The position numbers were made by a program, and so were the translations under genes. Shown here in pieces: positions 13,954-21,595 of a DNA stretch of 21,645 bases (position 1 is the first letter of the stretch; every line of letters begins with the position of its first letter). The DNA is taken from positions 1 through 21,645 of the forward strand of contig JARLHJ010000027.1 in NCBI GenBank assembly GCA_031292305.1, read 5' to 3'. Under the pieces are notes generated by a model that did not search any database, was not told where the DNA came from, and saw only the letters and a list, made by a program, of their open reading frames with translations. The stretch comes from Candidatus Babeliales bacterium. Lineage in GTDB: Bacteria > Babelota > Babeliae > Babelales > JABDEC01.

Positions 13954-15453
13954 TTATTTTTCCCAGTTCATCGCAAGTTCAGTAAGCAATCTTATACCAA
14001 CACCAGTAGCAGTTGCACGTCTGTAATAAGACACATCAGGTACATTAAATGCAGTACCAGCTATATCTAAATGCACCCAAGGTGTTTCGCCTACAAAATG
14101 TTGTAAGAAACATGCAGCGGTTGTACCACCAGCCATATAATCTTTGCGACCAATATTGCAAAGATCTGCAACATCAGCTTTAACTGCAACTTTATAATCA
14201 TCAGTTAATGGCAATCTCCATACAGCTTCACCAGACACTTTAGAAGCATCTAAAACACGTTGAGTTAATTCATCATGTTGGCTAAATAAACCACTAAAGA
14301 ATGGCCCAAGTGCATAAGCACAAGCACCAGTTAAAGTTGCTAAATCTATAATTGCATCTGGCTTGTAATGCTTTACTGCATAAGAAAGCGCATCTGCTAA
14401 AATCAATCTACCTTCAGCATCTGTATTTTTAACTTCTGCAGTTTTACCATTATAAAATTTAACAATGTCTCCAGGTTTTAACGCTGTACCACTAGGTAAG
14501 TTTTCAGCAATTGGCGCAATTCCTACAATATTAATCTTAGGTTTTAATTGTCCAATTACTTTCATGGTTGCAATAACAGCAGCAGCACCAGACATATCTT
14601 CTTTCATAGTTTCCATACTTGCGGCTGGCTTGATACTTAATCCTCCAGAATCGAAAGTAATTCCCTTACCTACAAAAGCAACTGTCGGAGCATTTTTTTC
14701 TTTGGTTTTATATTCGATTATTACTAATTTACAATCTAACTCTGAGCCTTTTGAAACTCCTGCTAAACCACCCATGCCCATTTTAATAATTTCTTTTTCT
14801 GTAAATACTGTACATTTAAGACCTTCATGCTTAGAAATAGATTCTGCATGTGCGGCTAAATCTGCTGGTGTTAACATATTTGCAGGTAGATCAATCCATG
14901 ATCTTGCATCGTTAACTGCTTCTGCAATTAATAAGCCTTTATCAAGAGCAGATTTTAATTTTTTAACTAAAGCTGTAGATACAACAATATTAATATCTGT
15001 TTTTAATATAGTTTTTTTATCGGTGTGAAAAACATTAAACACATAATCTGCCATTTTTGCAATAACAGCAGTATGCTCAACAATGTATTCTGGCGTTGCA
15101 TCTAATTTTGGTAAATCAAAACCAACTGAACTTATATTATGTGTTGGTAATAATTTTACTAATGACCCTATTGCTCTTCTGTAGTTTTCGAATGCAACTT
15201 CGTTATTAATCTTGGTTTTGCCTAATCCCATCAAAATTAGATAAGAAAAATTATCATTAAATGTAGGTACTATTAATACACTACCTAAAGCACCTTTAAA
15301 CTTTTTATCTTTTGCTAATTTTTCTATATTTGGAGATATCTTTTTTAAACTTTTATAATCTAATAAATCTGAATCATCATTTACAAAATATACAACCGCA
15401 TCATATTTTGATTTTAGAAGATCTTTATCAGTTAATTTAATATTTACTGCCAT
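13954..15453 (-). CDS. pepA: Leucyl (cytosol) aminopeptidase, M17 family
   Basis: This two-metal cytosolic exopeptidase releases N-terminal amino acids from peptides. The ATG at 15453 is chosen over an upstream TTG at 15480 because AAAGGA stands just before it; the product is 499 residues, the usual length. The catalytic half has VGKGITFDSGGLSIK (261-275), EDMSGAA (285-291) and the signature NTDAEGRL (343-350). Metal and catalytic residues K263, D268, K275, D286, D345, E347 and R349 are all present and evenly spaced relative to E. coli PepA. The N-terminal half is the more variable macro-like domain. First gene of the pepA-murD-ftsW operon; in a host-dependent bacterium it may serve to use imported peptides. 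Confidence 0.95.
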   Translation of the reverse strand: MAVNIKLTDKDLLKSKYDAVVYFVNDDSDLLDYKSLKKISPNIEKLAKDKKFKGALGSVLIVPTFNDNFSYLILMGLGKTKINNEVAFENYRRAIGSLVKLLPTHNISSVGFDLPKLDATPEYIVEHTAVIAKMADYVFNVFHTDKKTILKTDINIVVSTALVKKLKSALDKGLLIAEAVNDARSWIDLPANMLTPADLAAHAESISKHEGLKCTVFTEKEIIKMGMGGLAGVSKGSELDCKLVIIEYKTKEKNAPTVAFVGKGITFDSGGLSIKPAASMETMKEDMSGAAAVIATMKVIGQLKPKINIVGIAPIAENLPSGTALKPGDIVKFYNGKTAEVKNTDAEGRLILADALSYAVKHYKPDAIIDLATLTGACAYALGPFFSGLFSQHDELTQRVLDASKVSGEAVWRLPLTDDYKVAVKADVADLCNIGRKDYMAGGTTAACFLQHFVGETPWVHLDIAGTAFNVPDVSYYRRATATGVGIRLLTELAMNWEK

Positions 15454-15467
15454 AAAATCCTTTATTG

Positions 15468-15484
15468 TTAATTGTAACAATTAA
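15468..15484. promoter_or_regulatory. Palindrome at the pepA start region, possible operator
   Basis: TTAATTGT and ACAATTAA arms (8 bp, perfect) around one base lie over the expected transcription start of pepA. It shares TTGTAA with the palindrome at 15520-15536. Confidence 0.4.
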
Positions 15485-15512
15485 AGATTAGCAGTTGTTA
15501 TTGCAAAAACAA
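15485..15512 (-). promoter_or_regulatory. Candidate promoter of pepA-murD-ftsW
   Basis: Minus strand: TTGTTT (15507-15512), 16-bp spacer, TGC extension and TAATCT (15485-15490). The start site would fall near 15478, about 25 nt before the ATG. Confidence 0.45.
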
Positions 15513-15519
15513 GGGTTTT

Positions 15520-15536
15520 ATTACAATGCTTGTAAT
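15520..15536. promoter_or_regulatory. Palindrome upstream of the pepA -35, possible operator
   Basis: ATTACAA and TTGTAAT arms (7 bp, perfect) around TGC. Its centre lies 52 nt from that of 15468-15484, about five helical turns, an arrangement that could allow paired binding. Confidence 0.4.
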
Positions 15537-15568
15537 TGAAAATAACTTCTAGAAATATAACCAACTTT

Positions 15569-15893
15569 TTAAATATTTATTGCATATTGCTTTCTTAAAA
15601 TATTTTGTTCTTCAGTGGTAAAACTTTTAAATACAGACTTTATATAGGCAAAATCTATTTTTAACCTTTGTGATAAATTGTAAAACTTTATCTTTTTTAT
15701 CGACAGATAGTTTATTTGCCTTGATTAAATCTTCTAATATTCTTGAATATTTATCGAGTAAATAAATCAAAGCACTCTGTTTTGGCGAAAACTGATCAAT
15801 AGTCCATTTGATTTTGGGAGTGAATATTATTCCACCATTAGGTATTTTCAATGAGATTGAATCACCTTTCCATTCTCCTTCATCAAGATTGTA
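15569..15893 (-). pseudogene. Frameshifted gene remnant
   Basis: A minus-strand frame with no ATG is open from 15893 (after a TAG) and reads protein-like sequence (EWKGDSISLKIPNGG ... YSRILEDLIKANKLSVDKK) to a stop at 15627. A second frame then continues just as plausibly (KIDFAYIKSVFKSFTTEEQN ... QYAINI) to a stop at 15569. A single base change in length near 15665-15680, in an A/T-run, would join them. The 5' part with a start codon and signal peptide is missing. The likeliest reading is a decayed 3' end of a gene of unknown family. The alternative is a chance open frame starting at a TTG (15851). Confidence 0.45.
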
Positions 15894-15963
15894 CTAATAT
15901 TAAATTCAAATAAGCAATAGTTTAACAGGGTAATCAGAGAGATCTTATAGCTATATTGGATTA

Positions 15964-16278
15964 TTAAATATCAAATCCAAATGAGATAGATTTAAAAGGC
16001 TTACGCCAATAAGGGTCACTAAACCTGGAATGGGATTTTACATAATTGGGTCTATAATAGCGCCTGTTATTGTAGATTTGTTGCTTATACACAACATCCG
16101 GCTTATCTTGATAAATAACCTCTTGTTTTGATTTTCTAATTTTGGGCCCATTAATTGATACAAGGCTAGATGCATTTGCGTCTGAATCCTTTGATAATAA
16201 TGCTGCGCATTCACTTGGAATGAACCAGAATGTGATAAATAATAATAAAATTAATCTATTATTGTACAACAACTTCAT
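15964..16278 (-). CDS. Small basic secreted protein
   Basis: The product is 104 residues from the ATG at 16278; a TTG three codons earlier is an alternative. Residues 1-24 form a signal peptide (LILLLFITFWFIPSECAA). The mature part is rich in Arg, Lys and Tyr (NNRRYYRPNYVK), strongly basic and probably unstructured. The start overlaps the end of the upstream hydrolase gene by 20 nt and has AAGG too close to serve well, so it probably depends on translational coupling. No family was recognised. The pairing with the hydrolase suggests a joint role outside the cytoplasm, but nothing in the sequence states it. Confidence 0.65.
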   Translation of the reverse strand: MKLLYNNRLILLLFITFWFIPSECAALLSKDSDANASSLVSINGPKIRKSKQEVIYQDKPDVVYKQQIYNNRRYYRPNYVKSHSRFSDPYWRKPFKSISFGFDI

Positions 16279-17263
16279 CCTTATCAATTAAAACAATTTC
16301 CGGATCTTGTGAATATATTTTTTTAGTTATGACATCCATAAAAAAATTATTTAGTCTTTTTAAATATTCTTCAGGATCGTAAAATACTGAATCACAATGT
16401 TCACGACCATTAGTAATCCAAAGACGTTTATATCCATTGGCATTTTCATAAATTTGCTCAACAGATTCTGGCGAACTTTTACTATCATTTTTACAAACAA
16501 CAAAATAAGTAGGTATTGTAATATTTTTGATAGATTCAACAGGGTTAATAGGCTTTACCAGTGTTTCTATATTTACATCATTAACATTGGCAATTTTTTT
16601 TAATAAATATCTAATAATAGATTGCACATACGGGTTAAATGCATATTTTTCTAATAATCCACAACCAGGTAAATCAAATTCGTATCCCCAAATTCCTACC
16701 TTTAATTTTGATAATATTTTATGCAGCACATCTACGCTTGATGTAAATGGAGCATCTAAAAACATCGCTTGGCATAAATTAGGATCTAGAGATTGTGCTT
16801 CAATAGCAGAAGCTGCACCCATAGAAAATCCAAATATAAATATAGGCTTATCCTTTAAATCTGGTCTTGATTTTAAATAATCTATTGCAGCAAATATATC
16901 ATATATTTCATCATAGCCTAATGTACTACATTGATCTTCTATATGTTCACCATGCGCTCTAAAATCAAAAGTAAAACAGTTATAATCACTTAAAAAAATA
17001 CGAAATGGGCCAACATCAAATTTATCTCTTGAATACCCATGTAATATCAAAATAGTCGCTTTTGCATTATCTCTTTTTACTAAAATCCCTTTTCTGCCAA
17101 TTCTTTCATTTGAGCCTTCTTCCTTTATTGCATAAAAGGTAACATGCTCTTTAACAGAATTTTTAGAAGCAACTACTTTTTTTTCTGGAATATCTTTATA
17201 AAATAAAGCTGCAACAGGAAATGTTATAGAAAAAAACACACTTAATATAAATAAATTTATCAT
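16259..17263 (-). CDS. Exported alpha/beta hydrolase (serine esterase/lipase-like)
   Basis: The product is 334 residues from the ATG at 17263, chosen for AAGGA about 6 nt upstream; a TTG ten codons earlier is less likely. Residues 1-19 (MINLFILSVFFSITFPVAA) are a signal peptide or anchor. The fold is plain: LHGYSRDK (74-81, oxyanion region), FDFRAHGEH (99-107), nucleophile elbow GFSMG (145-149, S147), acid in CKNDSKSS (D260) and base in GREHCDS (H289). A lid-like insertion covers about 185-240. Exact substrate (lipid, ester or peptide) cannot be told. First gene of a pair with the overlapping 104-residue basic protein, transcribed away from the coiled-coil gene at 17513. Confidence 0.88.
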   Translation of the reverse strand: MINLFILSVFFSITFPVAALFYKDIPEKKVVASKNSVKEHVTFYAIKEEGSNERIGRKGILVKRDNAKATILILHGYSRDKFDVGPFRIFLSDYNCFTFDFRAHGEHIEDQCSTLGYDEIYDIFAAIDYLKSRPDLKDKPIFIFGFSMGAASAIEAQSLDPNLCQAMFLDAPFTSSVDVLHKILSKLKVGIWGYEFDLPGCGLLEKYAFNPYVQSIIRYLLKKIANVNDVNIETLVKPINPVESIKNITIPTYFVVCKNDSKSSPESVEQIYENANGYKRLWITNGREHCDSVFYDPEEYLKRLNNFFMDVITKKIYSQDPEIVLIDKDEVVVQ

Positions 17264-17318
17264 CGTCTTCCTTAGATTAAAGCTGCTTAGCAACCTTACT
17301 CAAAAATTATTTGATATT

Positions 17319-17348
17319 ATTTTACAAATATTTAATTTAACATTGCAA
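17319..17348 (-). promoter_or_regulatory. Candidate promoter of the hydrolase gene
   Basis: Minus strand: TTGCAA (17343-17348), 18-bp spacer and TAAAAT (17319-17324), about 56 nt before the ATG. Confidence 0.4.
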
Positions 17349-17423
17349 GACATTATTTAAATAAATTAGAAACATGTACACATAACGAACAAATCAACCT
17401 AAATTTTTTTTATTTTCAAATGG

Positions 17424-17453
17424 TTGATTTTTTTAATAATAAATTGATATATT
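17424..17453 (+). promoter_or_regulatory. Promoter of the 17513-18220 gene (family type)
   Basis: TTGATT (17424-17429), 18-bp spacer, TGA extension and TATATT (17448-17453). It has the same layout as the promoters at 1033, 2906 and 6405 although it lies 11 kb away and on the other strand. Confidence 0.65.
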
Positions 17454-17512
17454 CATTCATATAATATGAAATAAAGAAATATTATATTATATATAACCAG
17501 AAAAGGAAAAAA

Positions 17513-18220
17513 GTGATAAAAAAATATGTTAACAATTTGACTCCAATATTTATATTATTTTTTATTGGTTCAAATTCAATAGTCCTAAAAGGTATGACTG
17601 TTAAAGAGCTTAGACAAAAATACGAAAAATTGGCAACCTCGCACCCAATAAGCAAACAAAACCAACCGCATGAAGTACTTGATTTAATAGCAAAACGCAA
17701 ATCTGACAAACTAGCAAAAGAAAAAGAACACAATCAAAAAGAATTTAATAAAGCGCAAGAAGAAGTTGATATGTTAACAGGTCCTGAGTCTACATTTAGC
17801 AAGATAAAACAGGCACAAGCGCTAAATCATCTACGAGTGAATGAGTTAACGCGTAAAGCAAAACTAGATCCTAGTCATAATAAAGAATTAAATATAGCAA
17901 AATACAGAAAAAACAAATTAAGTGATTTAGAAAAAGAAGAAAAATCGGTTGTAAGCGAAGCCAATAAAATGCTAAAGGCAAGAAGTGATGTAATAGCAGG
18001 AAAAGGAACGGCTGCCCTAGAAAAATTACTGCAACAAGAAAAAATACGTTTAGATGAAGAGTGGATTACTTTAAAAAACGAAGAATTAGTAGAACAACGC
18101 AAACGTGATGCACAAGATTTATTAAATAAAGAACGCGCCGCTTCTAATATTATCGATGAAAATAACGAAATACCAGAAGTGGAAACTCCAGTAAAGTCAA
18201 ACCCATTTGAAGGCTTTTAA
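17513..18220 (+). CDS. Secreted helical coiled-coil protein with acidic C-tail
   Basis: The product is 235 residues with a GTG start well placed after AAAAGGAAAA. Residues 1-26 are a signal peptide (hydrophobic PIFILFFIG core). The body is Lys/Glu/Gln-rich and helical, likely coiled coil between about 28 and 205. The acidic tail (SNIIDENNEIPEVET) resembles the tail of the 3017-3769 and 3820-5040 proteins (SNVDLNSSVDDVPDVES), with the pattern acidic-aliphatic-Pro-acidic-Val-Glu. Together with the shared promoter type this makes it a distant fourth member of the exported family. It ends at a bidirectional terminator. Function unknown. Confidence 0.82.
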   Translation: MIKKYVNNLTPIFILFFIGSNSIVLKGMTVKELRQKYEKLATSHPISKQNQPHEVLDLIAKRKSDKLAKEKEHNQKEFNKAQEEVDMLTGPESTFSKIKQAQALNHLRVNELTRKAKLDPSHNKELNIAKYRKNKLSDLEKEEKSVVSEANKMLKARSDVIAGKGTAALEKLLQQEKIRLDEEWITLKNEELVEQRKRDAQDLLNKERAASNIIDENNEIPEVETPVKSNPFEGF

Positions 18221-18226
18221 ATTAAT

Positions 18227-18257
18227 GAACCCAGATTATAAATTATAATCTGGGTTC
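18227..18257. terminator. Bidirectional terminator between convergent genes
   Basis: Perfect 15-bp arms (GAACCCAGATTATAA) meet at one base. The plus-strand tail is TATTTATT. The stem starts 7 nt after the stop of 17513-18220 and 7 nt after the stop of trxB on the other strand. Confidence 0.8.
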
Positions 18258-18263
18258 TATTTA

Positions 18264-19703
18264 TTAAATAAATCGTTCAACAAATTCTGTCATTTGGGCT
18301 TTATCCATAACATCATGGTATCTTGATAAAATTTTGCCCTGTTTAATTACTATAAAAGATGGAACTTTTAAAACATATAGCTTTTTAACAATATCTTCAG
18401 CCTCATCAACATTAACTTTTACGAATTTCATTTTACCTTCAAATTTAGCAGCAACTGCTTTAAATGTTGGCAACATTTGTATACAAGTTGGGCAATACTC
18501 AGCCCAGAAATCTAATATTACCGGCAACTCAGAATTAGAAACTTTATCTAATTCTTCTAATGTAGATATTTCATCAACTTCTAAATATTTTGTTAAATCT
18601 ATGTTAAATAATTTAGGCTCAACTGTTTTTGCAACATCCGCAGTAAAACCGATAGATTGTAAGAAATTAGAAGCATCAATTGCTGCTTTACTTCCTTCAC
18701 CCGCAGAAGATACCGCTTGCATGTAAACATGATCATCTACATCACCTGCTGAAAACACTCCAGGCACAGATGTTTTTTGCGAACGACCTTCTAACTCAAC
18801 ATAACCTAATTCATCTAAGTCTATTTTGCCTTTAAATAAGTCTGTATTTGGATCATGCCCAATTGATAAAAAGAAACCATCAATGCGCATTTTAGATAGT
18901 TGCTTAGTTTTATTATCAAAAAGTTCAATTTCATTTACATGTTCTTTATCACCATAAATATTTTTTACTTCTTGGTTATACAAAACTTTTATATTATTAA
19001 TTTGCTTTAATCTATCTTGCATAGCTTGTGAAGCTCTAAAACTATCTTTGCGCACTAGCATTGTCACAAGTTTTGCATGTGGAGCTAATTGCATTGCTTT
19101 TTCTATTGCTGAATCTCCACCACCCACTACAACTACGTCTTTGCCTTTATAAAAAGGTGCATCACAAACTGCACAAGTTGTCACACCTTTACCCCAATAT
19201 TCTTGCTCACCTGGAATTTGTAAAGTTTTGGGTTTTGAGCCTGTAGCTATAATAACGGAAAGCGCATTATATTTTTTGTTATCATGCGTCCAAAGTTCAA
19301 ATGGCCATACGTCTAAGTTAACTTTAGCAATTGAATCTTGTAAAAATGAAACATTTAAATCACTTACATGTTCACGCATATTTTGCATTAATTGTGGTCC
19401 TGTAATTTTTCTATTACCAGGCCAATTTTCTACATCGGTTGTACCAGTTAATTGCCCACCTGGTGTTGAACCTTCAAAAATTAATGTTTTAAAACCTAAA
19501 CGTGTTGCGTATATACCTGCTGTTAACCCTGCTGGGCCTGAACCGATTACAGCAACTGGAACTACATTTTCTGATTTTAATACATTATCTAATTTGTATT
19601 CTATGCCTTTTACTTTTGAACATGATAGCTTTTTTGAATACAAAATAGTGGCCAAACCAAATATTAATAACCCAGTAAATATTCTTAATTTATTTTTACG
19701 CAT
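18264..19703 (-). CDS. trxB: Thioredoxin reductase-thioredoxin fusion with N-terminal anchor
   Basis: The product is 479 residues from the ATG at 19703 (GGAG 8 nt upstream). Residues 8-22 are a hydrophobic segment flanked by basic residues, absent from ordinary cytosolic TrxB. Residues 48-350 are the FAD/NADPH reductase: GSGPAGL (54-60), PGGQL (81-85), redox pair CAVC (C177, C180), NADPH-site VVGGGDSAIEKA (192-203) and FAD-site GDVDDHVYMQAVSSAGEG (320-337). Residues 365-479 are a thioredoxin domain: FWAEYCPTC (399-407; C404, C407) and cis-Pro VPSF (447-450). CPTC replaces the usual CGPC. The fusion would pass electrons from NADPH to its own thioredoxin, as in NTRC-type enzymes. Its topology is open: NADPH needs a cytoplasmic catalytic face. 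It follows rpiB by 69 nt. Confidence 0.9.
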   Translation of the reverse strand: MRKNKLRIFTGLLIFGLATILYSKKLSCSKVKGIEYKLDNVLKSENVVPVAVIGSGPAGLTAGIYATRLGFKTLIFEGSTPGGQLTGTTDVENWPGNRKITGPQLMQNMREHVSDLNVSFLQDSIAKVNLDVWPFELWTHDNKKYNALSVIIATGSKPKTLQIPGEQEYWGKGVTTCAVCDAPFYKGKDVVVVGGGDSAIEKAMQLAPHAKLVTMLVRKDSFRASQAMQDRLKQINNIKVLYNQEVKNIYGDKEHVNEIELFDNKTKQLSKMRIDGFFLSIGHDPNTDLFKGKIDLDELGYVELEGRSQKTSVPGVFSAGDVDDHVYMQAVSSAGEGSKAAIDASNFLQSIGFTADVAKTVEPKLFNIDLTKYLEVDEISTLEELDKVSNSELPVILDFWAEYCPTCIQMLPTFKAVAAKFEGKMKFVKVNVDEAEDIVKKLYVLKVPSFIVIKQGKILSRYHDVMDKAQMTEFVERFI

Positions 19704-19737
19704 ATAAAATCTCCACAATAATAATTAATTTTTTCAC

Positions 19738-19766
19738 AGTATGACAAATTCAAAATTTTTATGCAA
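19738..19766 (-). promoter_or_regulatory. Candidate promoter of trxB
   Basis: Minus strand: TTGCAT (19761-19766), 17-bp spacer and CATACT (19738-19743), in the gap after rpiB. trxB could also be read from the rpiB promoter, since no terminator separates them. Confidence 0.4.
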
Positions 19767-19772
19767 AACTTA

Positions 19773-20225
19773 TCAACAGCAACCACTAGTTTTTTCTATT
19801 TCCGGGCCATCTATCATTTCTAGACGCTCTTTATGGCGACCACCTAAAAACTCAGCATTTAACCAGCTATTTATTATTTTAATTGCATTTTCGTTTGTCA
19901 CAAAATCAGCAGGCAAAATTAAAATATTTGCATTATCATGTTCTTTATTTAATTTTGCAATTTCTTCATTCCATGCAAGCCCTGCATAAATACCAGAAAA
20001 TCTATTTGCAGCGATTGACATACCAACACCTGTACCACAAATAAGTATTGCGAGATCTGCGCTGCCTTGTAAAAGTTCTACACAAACACGTAATGTAAAT
20101 TCGGGGTAATCTGATCTTTCATTATCAAAAGCACCTACATCATTAAAAGTTATTTCAGAAAACTGCTCTTTAATAAATTCTTTTAATTGAAAACCTCTGT
20201 GATCTGCACCTATTGCTATACGCAT
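19773..20225 (-). CDS. rpiB: Ribose-5-phosphate isomerase B
   Basis: RpiB interconverts ribose-5-phosphate and ribulose-5-phosphate in the non-oxidative pentose phosphate pathway. The 150-residue length is typical. Motifs: IGADHRGF (5-12; D8, H9), SDYPEF (38-43), LICGTGVGMSIAANRF (61-76; catalytic C63 and the phosphate-binding GTGVG) and EHDNANIL (95-102; H96). LacA/B family relatives are ruled out as less likely by these motifs. AAGGGA lies 7 nt before the ATG. The gene is divergent from the permease at 20265 with only 39 nt between start codons. The C-terminus ends in an unusual GCC. Confidence 0.95.
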   Translation of the reverse strand: MRIAIGADHRGFQLKEFIKEQFSEITFNDVGAFDNERSDYPEFTLRVCVELLQGSADLAILICGTGVGMSIAANRFSGIYAGLAWNEEIAKLNKEHDNANILILPADFVTNENAIKIINSWLNAEFLGGRHKERLEMIDGPEIEKTSGCC

Positions 20226-20264
20226 TTATTTCCCTTAATAATTTTCCTGTTATTATTAATAATT

Positions 20265-21479
20265 ATGAACATAACATCTATTTTAGCATTTAAATATTTA
20301 TTTTCAGTAAAAAATGAAAATAGCATTTCTACAACAATAAAAATATGCGCATCTGGAATATTAATTGGAACCTTTTCTTTGGCCTTAGTAATGTCTATAA
20401 TGAATGGCTTTGAACATGTTACAATTGAAAAAATGCAAGCACTTTATCCACAAGTGATAATGGAAAAAAACAATACATCTTTAGATATGAAAAAAATTTC
20501 TAAGGTAATAAAAAACGAATTTCCTGAAGTTGAATGCTTTGCACCTAACAATATACAATATGTAATTTTACAAATTAATGGCGATAACGATATTAATAAT
20601 GTTGTAATTTTAAAAGGAATATACCCAAAACAAGAATCAAAAATTAATAAGATTCAAGATAAAATTATCTCTCCATTCCATAACAATCTTGAAACCTTAC
20701 TACAAAAGAATCTTGTTATTATAGGTGAAAAAATAGCAAAGAATTTTAATATCAAATTAAACGACAAAGTAAATTTATTATTTCCTGATAAAGTTAATTC
20801 AAACCAAATAATTTTTGACAAGAAAGAGATGGTAGTTTCAGGCATATTTAAAACAGGCTTAGATGAATTTGATAGTAAATTAATTTTTACTTCTTTAGAT
20901 TTCTTAAAAAAACAATTTAATTATACAGCGACACAAATAGGTATAAAATTGAAGCAAAATTGCAATGAGCAATGTATTATAGAAAAATTAAAAACACGCT
21001 TTAAATTTGATGTCTATTCATGGCAAAGTTTACAACCGTCATTGTTATCAGCACTAAAATTAGAAAAATATGTAATGTATTTTATTATTCTTTTAATCAC
21101 ATTTGTGGCAAGCACAAATATAATATCATTAATTTTTATGCTTATAATTCAAAAACAACGTGATATTGCAATTCTTAAAGCCATGGGCACTAAAAATATT
21201 ACACTACAAATTATATTCTTAAAAATTGGATTAATAATTTCTCTATTTTCTACCTTTGCAGGATTACTATTAGCTTATCTATTTGGTAAATTTTTAGAGA
21301 TATATCCATTTATTGAATTACCTGATGTTTATTATGTAACAACTTTGCCAATAAAAATGAACTTTAGTATATTTTCTAGTGTTTTTATCTCCGTAATGAT
21401 TATCTGCATTATTGCCATTTTAATCCCTCTTAAAAAAATAAAAACCTTAAATATTTGCGATGTGCTTAAATACGAATAA
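20265..21479 (+). CDS. LolC/LolE-family ABC transporter permease
   Basis: LolC/E-type permeases, with ATPase LolD, extract lipoproteins from the inner membrane for transfer to the outer membrane. The start is set at the ATG at 20265 because MNITSILAFKYL matches the family N-terminus; the open frame extends further up only into rpiB antisense. The product is 404 residues. TM1 spans about 25-46, ending in LVMSIMNGFE, a hallmark of the family. A large periplasmic domain covers about 50-265. The FtsX-like core has TM2 269-293, coupling segment QRDIAILKAMG (298-308 region), TM3 about 316-341 and TM4 about 368-389. LolC and LolE cannot be told apart here. No Shine-Dalgarno is visible, so initiation may be leaderless or weak. 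No LolD gene lies in the window; it could lie beyond the right edge. Confidence 0.88.
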   Translation: MNITSILAFKYLFSVKNENSISTTIKICASGILIGTFSLALVMSIMNGFEHVTIEKMQALYPQVIMEKNNTSLDMKKISKVIKNEFPEVECFAPNNIQYVILQINGDNDINNVVILKGIYPKQESKINKIQDKIISPFHNNLETLLQKNLVIIGEKIAKNFNIKLNDKVNLLFPDKVNSNQIIFDKKEMVVSGIFKTGLDEFDSKLIFTSLDFLKKQFNYTATQIGIKLKQNCNEQCIIEKLKTRFKFDVYSWQSLQPSLLSALKLEKYVMYFIILLITFVASTNIISLIFMLIIQKQRDIAILKAMGTKNITLQIIFLKIGLIISLFSTFAGLLLAYLFGKFLEIYPFIELPDVYYVTTLPIKMNFSIFSSVFISVMIICIIAILIPLKKIKTLNICDVLKYE

Positions 21480-21565
21480 AATTACCCATTTTTAGCCCAT
21501 TAAACCCCTTTTTTATATAATTTTAGCAATTTCACTCTGTAATTTACTCAAGGAACAAAAAAGCC

Positions 21566-21595
21566 TAGATTTCAAACATGCAAATAAGGTATAAT
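21566..21595 (+). promoter_or_regulatory. Promoter-like sequence at the window's right end
   Basis: TAGATT (21566-21571), 18-bp spacer and consensus TATAAT (21590-21595). The transcript would run out of the window. Downstream, ATCAAA and TTTGAT arms (about 21609-21632) could form a hairpin. No start codon with a ribosome binding site is seen before the edge. Confidence 0.4.

Noticed and set aside
14465-15028. 187-codon plus-strand frame
   Set aside because: It is antisense to the conserved catalytic part of pepA and shows only the mirror composition of that gene.
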